Shown here piece after piece: positions 1-5,425 of a DNA stretch of 11,163 nucleotides (position 1 is the stretch's first letter; every line of letters begins with the position of its first letter). The DNA is from Prosthecobacter debontii. Its GTDB lineage: Bacteria; Verrucomicrobiota; Verrucomicrobiia; Verrucomicrobiales; Akkermansiaceae. The translations under genes and the position numbers were made by a program. The notes beneath the pieces are model-generated. The model worked only from the letters and a program-made list of their open reading frames with translations, was not told the DNA's origin and searched no databases. Where the stretch lies: the NCBI GenBank assembly GCA_945885485.1, contig CAMCYT010000072.1:1-11163 (forward strand). The letters are read 5' to 3'.

Positions 1-940
1 GTTTTCCCTGCAAGCCGTGGCGACCGATCGCGATGCCGTGATCGGCGGTGTAGAAGATGTAGGTGTTATCGAGTTCGCCCATTTCTTTCAGCCTATCGAG
101 GACGCGACCGACCTGGATATCGATGTTTTCGGAGCAAGCGTAGTCGCGACCAATCTCGTTGCGGATCGTTGCCTCGTCGCGGCGTTTCCATACACCGCTG
201 GCTGCAATTTCATCGCGCACATTCATCTCGGTATTGTCGAAGGGATGGGCGTGTAGCCAGTTCGGCGGGAGAGTGGGTTGTTTGGGATTGGCGGGTGGCG
301 CGATGGATGGGTCGGTGTGGTTGGTGGCTCCGTATTTCGCTAACAACTCCGGTGTGCCATCGCGGGTGTCGTGTGGATGAGAGAGGCCGAAGTGGATGAA
401 GAACGGCCGCTCGTCCTTTTTCTCTTTTCTTTCCGAAAGGTAATCGAGCACGCGGTCGGCATGCCAGGCGCTGCCAGATTCGGCGGTGCCACCGCGCTTG
501 GTTGAATCGTGGACGACGTCATAGAGTTTGTCCGCAGCGGTGTAGCTGTTGCCCTGTTTGCAAGTGCGCATTGTGGCGTAGCCTGCACGGCTAAAGACGG
601 GTCCGATGGTGTTTTGCTCAAGCTTGGGCGGGCAATCGTTGGCTCTGGGACCGATTGGCAAATGCCAGACCGTGCGACCGCAAGCGATCATGTGGCGCGA
701 GGGAGTGCAAACTGCGCCTGAGAAAGAGCCCATGTGATGCGCAGCGTCGATGATCATTCCTTCGGAAGCGATGCGGCTGATGTTGGGTGAATCGAGGGTG
801 GATTGTGGGTTGTAGAAGTTGAAGTCGAAGGGTGATTGGTCATCGACGAGAATGAACAGGATGTTTGGCCTGCGCTCAGCCGCATCGAGGGACGAGGCGG
901 TAATGGCGAGAGTTAAAGCCAGAGTGATTTGTTTGATCAT
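1..940 (-). CDS. Secreted sulfatase (formylglycine-dependent, partial at its C-terminus)
   Basis: The first 313 codons of a sulfatase are present; the 3' end lies beyond the left edge. Family S1 sulfatases hydrolyse sulfate esters, often on polysaccharides, in the periplasm or outside the cell. Residues 1-21 form a signal peptide (MIKQITLALT..., then AAERRPNILFI). Visible active-site parts are the N-terminal metal-binding pair D33-D34 (LVDDQS), the CTPSR motif with C78 as the residue that would be oxidised to formylglycine, K146-region motif CKQGNSY, SHPHD near residue 200, and D300-H301 in TADHG followed by GRHGLQGK. All key residues are intact. ATG at 940 is chosen because the signal peptide follows directly; no Shine-Dalgarno is visible. 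No maturase (FGE or anSME) is in the window. It is divergent from the cytochrome gene. The substrate cannot be told from the sequence. Confidence 0.95.
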   Translation of the reverse strand, partial: MIKQITLALTLAITASSLDAAERRPNILFILVDDQSPFDFNFYNPQSTLDSPNISRIASEGMIIDAAHHMGSFSGAVCTPSRHMIACGRTVWHLPIGPRANDCPPKLEQNTIGPVFSRAGYATMRTCKQGNSYTAADKLYDVVHDSTKRGGTAESGSAWHADRVLDYLSERKEKKDERPFFIHFGLSHPHDTRDGTPELLAKYGATNHTDPSIAPPANPKQPTLPPNWLHAHPFDNTEMNVRDEIAASGVWKRRDEATIRNEIGRDYACSENIDIQVGRVLDRLKEMGELDNTYIFYTADHGIAIGRHGLQGK

Positions 941-1069
941 GATTGATGGAAATGGGTGGGTTTTTTAACGGAATGAGAGTTTGCGTGGGTTGTGATTCAG
1001 AAAACGTCGGGACAGGGATGCTATTTTCACCAACGAGCCATGTTTCTTGTGAGAGTTACGGTTATTTCA

Positions 1070-1210
1070 TCAAAATCCCATGAAAATCAGGGGCGTAAGT
1101 AGAACTGCGTCTGCTAGGACTCTGAGATTGAGGGGAGAGATTCGGTTTTGATGGTGGAGGGCGAGTTGGAGTAAGATCGCTGATAGGGCGATCGATAGCA
1201 GTTCCTTGGG
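1070..1210 (-). pseudogene. Possible remnant of a small membrane-protein gene
   Basis: A leftward frame ending in TGA at 1070-1072 encodes about 45 residues that look like real protein: a hydrophobic helix (ELLSIALSAILLQLAL), a short polar loop with HHQNR, then LNLRVLADAVLLTPLIF. The pattern of two hydrophobic segments around an R-x-x-AD motif is hard to explain as an antisense shadow, because the opposite strand here is non-coding. Upstream of about 1210 the frame stops looking like a membrane protein and runs into the 5' end of the cytochrome gene, so no full gene fits. It may be the C-terminal end of a gene whose front was lost. It could also be chance; codon statistics on so short a stretch are weak. 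Confidence 0.3.
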
Positions 1211-1243
1211 GTAAGAAAAGGATTTGAAAAATCCCCCTTGGAA
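1202..1243 (+). promoter_or_regulatory. Imperfect hairpin upstream of the cytochrome gene
   Basis: TTCC (1202-1205) can pair with GGAA (1240-1243), and GGGG (1208-1211) with CCCC (1234-1237), across a TT/TT internal loop. Inside, GGATTT (1220-1225) can pair with AAATCC (1229-1234) around a GAA loop; this inner stem competes by one base with the outer one. It lies 46 bp before the cytochrome start, so it could be an operator or a folded leader. Function is inferred only from position. Confidence 0.3.
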
Positions 1244-1288
1244 AGTGCGTTGTATGGTGTATCTCGAATCCTCCTTTAGAAAACTCAC

Positions 1289-2161
1289 ATGAAATTTTTC
1301 TTAGCCTTTCTATCTTTAACCACACTTGGCTTCGCGGAGAAGCCTGATGGGGCTCAACTTTTTACGACCAATTGTTCGGCCTGTCACATGCTCGATGAAA
1401 TGATCGTAGGGCCATCTCTGGCAGAAATCCGTAGTATCTATAACGGCAAACCTGACGATTTTTTGAAGTGGTGTGTTAAGCCGAGTAAGAAGCGCCCGAA
1501 TGTCATCGAAATGCCATCCATGGTTCACGTTGGTGATGAAGGACTGCGTGAAATTTATGCACACGTCATGAAAGTGGCCGATGGTGTAAAAGTTAAAGAA
1601 GCAAAAAAAGGGGATCCGTATGTGTCTTCTCCGGTGCAGACCAAGCGCCCACAGATTCAGAGGATATTTATGCCGAACGCGGGGCCGGCGGCGGTTGCGG
1701 TGGCATTGGATTCGACCATGTCCCTTTGCTGGGATGCGGGTGAGTGCCGTTTGCGCTATTCATGGAACGGTGGGTTCATCGATGGTTATCCCTACTGGCA
1801 AGGAAATGGTAGCAGTTTAGCTAAAGTTTTAGGAAGCATCCGCTACGTCGAAGCTAGATCGCCATTTGAGAATGCGGTTGAACCAAAATTCGCCGGATAT
1901 CGGATTGAAAAAGGACTGCCGGTTTTCAAATACCAGTTAGGTGATCGCCTGATAACGGAGAGTTTTTCCGCTATCGCAAATGGTGGTGGTTTCAATCGCA
2001 GTTTCACCCTGACCCCGACTCCTTCGGCTCCGGTGGTTTTGAATTTCCCAGAAGATCAAAAAGTCGCTTACACTAGCGACAAAGGCAAATGGACAGGTTC
2101 CACGCTCACGCTCAAAGGGGCTGATACAGCGGCGTTCACGATTAACGTTACTTTCAAATAA
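1289..2161 (+). CDS. Periplasmic mono-heme cytochrome c with C-terminal PVC-type domain
   Basis: This 290-residue exported protein has a signal peptide (MKFFLAFLSLTTLGFA, cut before EKPDG) and one heme-attachment motif, C29-S-A-C32-H33. M75 or M78 in IEMPSM is the likely distal ligand, so residues 20-100 form a class I cytochrome c. Residues 115-290 are a second domain opening with RIFMPNAGPAAVAVAL, followed by C147...C153 (a possible disulfide) and a strand-rich end. I recognise this second segment as one found with cytochrome and dehydrogenase modules in Verrucomicrobia and Planctomycetes, but I cannot name its family. The likely role is to take electrons from the propeller protein encoded 64 bp downstream and pass them toward the respiratory chain. 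The ATG start gives an exact signal peptide; no Shine-Dalgarno is visible. Confidence 0.88.
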   Translation: MKFFLAFLSLTTLGFAEKPDGAQLFTTNCSACHMLDEMIVGPSLAEIRSIYNGKPDDFLKWCVKPSKKRPNVIEMPSMVHVGDEGLREIYAHVMKVADGVKVKEAKKGDPYVSSPVQTKRPQIQRIFMPNAGPAAVAVALDSTMSLCWDAGECRLRYSWNGGFIDGYPYWQGNGSSLAKVLGSIRYVEARSPFENAVEPKFAGYRIEKGLPVFKYQLGDRLITESFSAIANGGGFNRSFTLTPTPSAPVVLNFPEDQKVAYTSDKGKWTGSTLTLKGADTAAFTINVTFK

Positions 2162-2175
2162 ACTCTGAAGCCGGT

Positions 2176-2193
2176 CGGAGACTCGGCTCTCCG
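2176..2193 (+). other. Hairpin between cytochrome and propeller genes
   Basis: CGGAGA (2176-2181) and TCTCCG (2188-2193) form a 6-bp stem with loop CTCGGC. An alternative stem AGCCG (2169-2173) with CGGCT (2184-2188) overlaps it. There is no T-run after it, so it is not a standard terminator. It could tune transcript ends or stability between the two genes. The octamer GGCTCTCC occurs twice here (2185-2192 and 2198-2205). Confidence 0.35.
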
Positions 2194-2225
2194 GTAAGGC
2201 TCTCCCGTATTAACTTATCTTAAAA

Positions 2226-3728
2226 ATGAAACTTCGTATTCTTTGTTCGCTCTTATCTCTCTGCACTGTTGCGTCCGCATGGACGGATTATTTCAGTTTC
2301 GATACCATTCCGAACCCAGCTGGGATTGATCCTCAGGTTGGTGCGATGGACACCATGCCAGATGGCCGCATCGCCGTGGCGTTTCATCGTGGCGAAGTGA
2401 TGTTTTATAATCCCACTAATCAATCATGGTCGCTTTTCGCCAGTGGTCTGCAAGAGCCACTCGGCATGCTTATAGAAAAAGATGGAAGTATTCTAGTGAT
2501 GCAGCGGGCAGAGCTTACTCGTTTGAAAGACACCGATGGTGATGGATCTGCTGACGAATATGAAACCGTTTTTGATGATTTCGGTATGTCTGGAAACTAT
2601 CACGAGTTCGCTTACGGACCGGCAAAAGATGCAGAGGGAAATCTTTATATCGTGCTCGGTATTGCATCGAACGGCGCGTCCATGGCTGGTGAAATCCGAG
2701 GTGAATTTTCGGAGGTTGGCGAAGTCGATCGCGAGGGAATGTCTGATAAAAAACTGTGGGGTAAAAACAAAGGCAAAGCTGGCCGTATGTATGCACGTGT
2801 GAAATGGCGCGGCTGGGTTTTAAAACTTTCACCGGATGGTAAGAAGATGGAGCCTTATGCTGATGGATTGCGTTCCCCGAACGGAATTGGATTCGACGCT
2901 AAAGGCAGACTTCTCATCACAGATAACCAAGGTGACTGGCGTCCAACTAGTCCTCTCTATGATATCAAAAAAGACGGTTTCTACGGGCATCCAGCATCGT
3001 TGGTATGGAGAAAAGATTGGGATGGAAGAATTCCACTGAAGATTCCAGTTCCTGAGTTGAACAAAATGCAACAACCCGCAGCGGGATATTTCCCACAAGG
3101 TGAGTTAGCAAACTCTCCCACATGGCCGGTTATATTGCCTGAAGGCGCAGTTCCTAAAGGGATAGCGGGTCAAACCTTGATTGGTGAAATGAATCAGCCA
3201 ACCATGATCCGTGTGCTCGACGATGAAGTTGATGGAGTTTTCCAAACAGGCCTCGTCACGATGTTTGATAAATCACCTTTGGGAATCGGAAGCAACCGCA
3301 CCGCTTTTGGTAAGGATGGTTCGATCTATGTTGGTAAAACCCAACTTTCATGGGCTGGAGGAAAAGGGATTACTCGCATTAAATGGAATGGTAAGCCCTA
3401 TGCTGAGTTAGAAAAAATCAAGGCATTGCCGAAAGGTTTTGAACTGATATTCAGCCAAGCGATCGACCCAGCGAGTCTCAAAAAACTTACGGTCAAAAGT
3501 CATACGTATGAATACCACCAAGCCTATGGTGCTCCCAAAGCGGATGAACAAGAGTTGGTTCTGAATAGCTCAGTGCTTTCACCTGATGGCTTGAAGTTAA
3601 CTTTGGACATTGGTCCATTGAAAGAGAACTACCTCCATCTCATTGATATGTCCGCACTGCTTACGAAAGACGGCAGTAAAATTTACGGTGACAAGGTTTG
3701 GTATCAAGTCGTCAAAGCTCCTAAATAG
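2226..3728 (+). CDS. Secreted beta-propeller dehydrogenase-like protein (sugar/sorbosone dehydrogenase type)
   Basis: The 500-residue product has a signal peptide (MKLRILCSLLSLCTVASA) and then repeated propeller blades with motifs such as MPDGRIAVAF, KDGSILVM, EGNLYIV, SPNGIGFDAKGRLLITDN and GKDGSIYVGK. DTDGDGSAD at 102-110 looks like a calcium-binding loop. This fits the soluble glucose/sorbosone dehydrogenase-like propellers of PVC bacteria, which oxidise sugars or related alcohols, often proposed with PQQ; the cofactor is not proven by any residue I can point to. Residues of about 400-500 form a strand-rich Ig-like C-terminal module (GFELIFSQAIDPASL onward). In many relatives this propeller is fused to a cytochrome c; here the heme domain is the separate upstream gene. 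It probably shares a transcript with that gene. ATG is set by the signal peptide; no Shine-Dalgarno precedes it. Confidence 0.82.
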   Translation: MKLRILCSLLSLCTVASAWTDYFSFDTIPNPAGIDPQVGAMDTMPDGRIAVAFHRGEVMFYNPTNQSWSLFASGLQEPLGMLIEKDGSILVMQRAELTRLKDTDGDGSADEYETVFDDFGMSGNYHEFAYGPAKDAEGNLYIVLGIASNGASMAGEIRGEFSEVGEVDREGMSDKKLWGKNKGKAGRMYARVKWRGWVLKLSPDGKKMEPYADGLRSPNGIGFDAKGRLLITDNQGDWRPTSPLYDIKKDGFYGHPASLVWRKDWDGRIPLKIPVPELNKMQQPAAGYFPQGELANSPTWPVILPEGAVPKGIAGQTLIGEMNQPTMIRVLDDEVDGVFQTGLVTMFDKSPLGIGSNRTAFGKDGSIYVGKTQLSWAGGKGITRIKWNGKPYAELEKIKALPKGFELIFSQAIDPASLKKLTVKSHTYEYHQAYGAPKADEQELVLNSSVLSPDGLKLTLDIGPLKENYLHLIDMSALLTKDGSKIYGDKVWYQVVKAPK

Positions 3729-3750
3729 CTTGGAGCTTGGATGGCTATTT
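3723..3750. terminator. Candidate bidirectional terminator at convergent gene ends
   Basis: AAATAGC (3723-3729) and GCTATTT (3744-3750) form a perfect 7-bp inverted repeat around a 14-nt loop. The stop codons of the propeller gene (3726-3728) and of the protease gene (3745-3747) sit inside the two arms. The T-rich 3' arm on each strand fits a terminator that serves both genes. The stem is AT-rich and therefore weak. Confidence 0.45.
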
Positions 3751-5337
3751 GGTCACTTGGATTTGCTGAGAAATCGAGTTGTTTTGAGGGCGTTGGTCAG
3801 TCTGACCAGAAGAGAGTTGGATGGTGCTGCTGACTTGAACTGGATCGGAAATGCTGTTAGGGATTGTGATGACACGAGTTTCCATCGGTGCAAGCGTGGT
3901 GATGTTTGATTGGATGGAACGTCCGTTGATATTAATGGAAACGCCGGCATTGATGATGGTTTCCGTGCCGAGGTTTTGGATAAGAACGTTGAGTTGATTG
4001 CCATCGGTTTGATAGATGGAATTGATCGAGGCGTCGTATCTGCCTTTGGTGCCGAGATTCATGATTGTGCCTAAGTCAGGAACTCCACCACCGGTATAAG
4101 GATCGCTTCCGGCGACTCCGATATCGTTTAAGTTAGATAAAACCAGATTGGTGGATTGTTGAGGTGACATCGTTGGGCTTCCCGAGGAGCTGGCGACGGC
4201 GGCAATCACGCCAGCGACGATGGGACTGGAAAACGAAGTTCCGCTGACACGTGCTGCTTTGTTGCCGGGGTAGGCGACGTTGACTCCGTATCCGGGAGAT
4301 GAGATCGCTACCTGATTGCCGCTCGTTGAGAAACTCATGGATTGGTTAGTAGCATCGACGGCACCGACAGCGATGACGCCCGGGCTCGCAGCGGGTTGCA
4401 TCACACCTTGTGTGCCTGTGTTTCCTGCGGAGGCCACGACGCTTACGCCTTTTTCCTCGGCGTAAGCGAGGGCTTTGTCGATCAATGCACTCTGCCCGCT
4501 ACCGCCAAGTGAAATGTTGATAATGTCGGCACCGGCATCGACGGCGGCGATGATTCCCTGCGCGATGAGAAAGCTGTTAGAACTTCCGTTGTCATCGGCA
4601 ATGCGAACCGAAAGCGGAGTGGCGGATGGCGCAATGCCGGGTGCGTAGGGATTATTGCTGAAAATGACCGAGGCGACTGCGGTGCCGTGGCCGTTGAGGG
4701 TGGATTGATCGCTGGGGAGGGGAACAAGGTTGATGCGTTGGATGGCGTTTTTAAATGCGATGTGATCGGCGATCCCTGTATCAAGGATGGCGATGGTGAT
4801 GCCTTTTCCCCAGAGCGAGTTGTCCGACTCGACGCCTAGCCATTTCAGGAGGTTGTTTTCCAAAGCGACCGCGCCGTCCTGTGGGCCGACGTTTTCGAAT
4901 GAAGGAATGTTCACGGGGAAAATCATCGAGAGCTCTTCTTCGCCATCGAGTAATGCATCGAGGTCGCTGGGATTTTTGAAACCGACGAGAAGGGTATGGA
5001 GTTTGTCGATTTGACCGAGGAGTTTGACTTTATCTCCGAGTTTTACGAGGAAGGCCTGCATGGCGGCTTCGTCTTTGAAGACGATGGCGCGTTGGTTGCG
5101 GAGAGCGCCGTTTTCGAGGGCTTCGGTGTCGGTGTTTGTGTCAGGCTTGCGAGTGATGCGCGACGAGGGAGATATTTTAGGTGAAGTGAAATTGACTGAC
5201 GGGGTTTGGGTTAGTTCTTGGGGGGAGGGGGATTGCTTTTTTGGAGCGAGGTTGATGGTGATCCAATACGCCCCATAGCCCACTGCGATGAAGAGGGGGA
5301 CAAGCAAAATGGATTTGAGGGGCGCTTTTTGAGCCAT
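3745..5337 (-). CDS. Membrane-anchored subtilisin-like serine protease (S8) with C-terminal CARDB-like domain
   Basis: A 530-residue S8 peptidase. In order: one transmembrane segment at about 9-31, a polar Ser/Thr/Pro linker, a segment at about 82-147 that resembles an I9 propeptide inhibitor, the catalytic domain at about 170-425, and a strand-rich CARDB-like domain from about 433 to the end. The catalytic triad is complete: D186 (ILDTGI), H217 (NGHGTAVAS) and S368 (SGTSFSSP), with oxyanion N306 (SAGNTG). With the N-terminal helix it should act on proteins in the periplasm or at the cell surface; the substrate is unknown. ATG at 5337 is preferred over an in-frame TTG at 5346, which would add three residues and lies in an inverted-repeat arm. 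It is divergent from uvrB and convergent with the propeller gene, so it has its own promoter. Confidence 0.92.
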   Translation of the reverse strand: MAQKAPLKSILLVPLFIAVGYGAYWITINLAPKKQSPSPQELTQTPSVNFTSPKISPSSRITRKPDTNTDTEALENGALRNQRAIVFKDEAAMQAFLVKLGDKVKLLGQIDKLHTLLVGFKNPSDLDALLDGEEELSMIFPVNIPSFENVGPQDGAVALENNLLKWLGVESDNSLWGKGITIAILDTGIADHIAFKNAIQRINLVPLPSDQSTLNGHGTAVASVIFSNNPYAPGIAPSATPLSVRIADDNGSSNSFLIAQGIIAAVDAGADIINISLGGSGQSALIDKALAYAEEKGVSVVASAGNTGTQGVMQPAASPGVIAVGAVDATNQSMSFSTSGNQVAISSPGYGVNVAYPGNKAARVSGTSFSSPIVAGVIAAVASSSGSPTMSPQQSTNLVLSNLNDIGVAGSDPYTGGGVPDLGTIMNLGTKGRYDASINSIYQTDGNQLNVLIQNLGTETIINAGVSININGRSIQSNITTLAPMETRVITIPNSISDPVQVSSTIQLSSGQTDQRPQNNSISQQIQVTK

Positions 5338-5344
5338 GGGTTGC

Positions 5345-5382
5345 AATCAACACCGAAAAGGCTGATTTGTCGCGTGTTGATT
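5345..5382. promoter_or_regulatory. Perfect 9-bp inverted repeat in the protease/uvrB divergent spacer
   Basis: AATCAACAC (5345-5353) and GTGTTGATT (5374-5382) are exact reverse complements separated by 20 nt. They fill half of the 88-bp spacer between the two divergent start codons. TTGATT in the right arm (5377-5382) could serve as a -35 box for uvrB, with the AT-rich run at 5392-5403 as its -10 region, although no good -10 hexamer is found at the ideal distance. It may be an operator for a dimeric regulator. Confidence 0.4.
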
Positions 5383-5425
5383 CCTCGCTGGAAAATTATT
5401 TTACAGGGATCATGTTCCTTCCGAC

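Larger units (their letters stand above)
941..1288. other. Divergent intergenic region between sulfatase and cytochrome genes
   Basis: This 348-bp gap must hold the promoters of both divergent genes. It contains a pair of 10-bp direct repeats one helical turn apart (1068-1077 and 1079-1088), a small inverted repeat GATCGC-N7-GCGATC (1175-1193), an imperfect hairpin at 1202-1243, and a leftward open frame at about 1070-1210 that reads like the end of a membrane protein. A weak promoter candidate for the cytochrome gene is TTGGAA at 1238-1243 with TATCTC at 1260-1265 (16-bp spacer); its -10 match is poor. No tRNA or other RNA gene is visible. Confidence 0.6.

Noticed and set aside
17..721. Several rightward open frames of 70-79 codons at the left end
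   Set aside because: They are antisense shadows of the sulfatase gene, whose frame has full catalytic motifs on the opposite strand.
5338..5346. Protease starting at TTG 5346
   Set aside because: It adds only three residues, and the ATG at 5337 already gives a positive N-terminus before the membrane helix.
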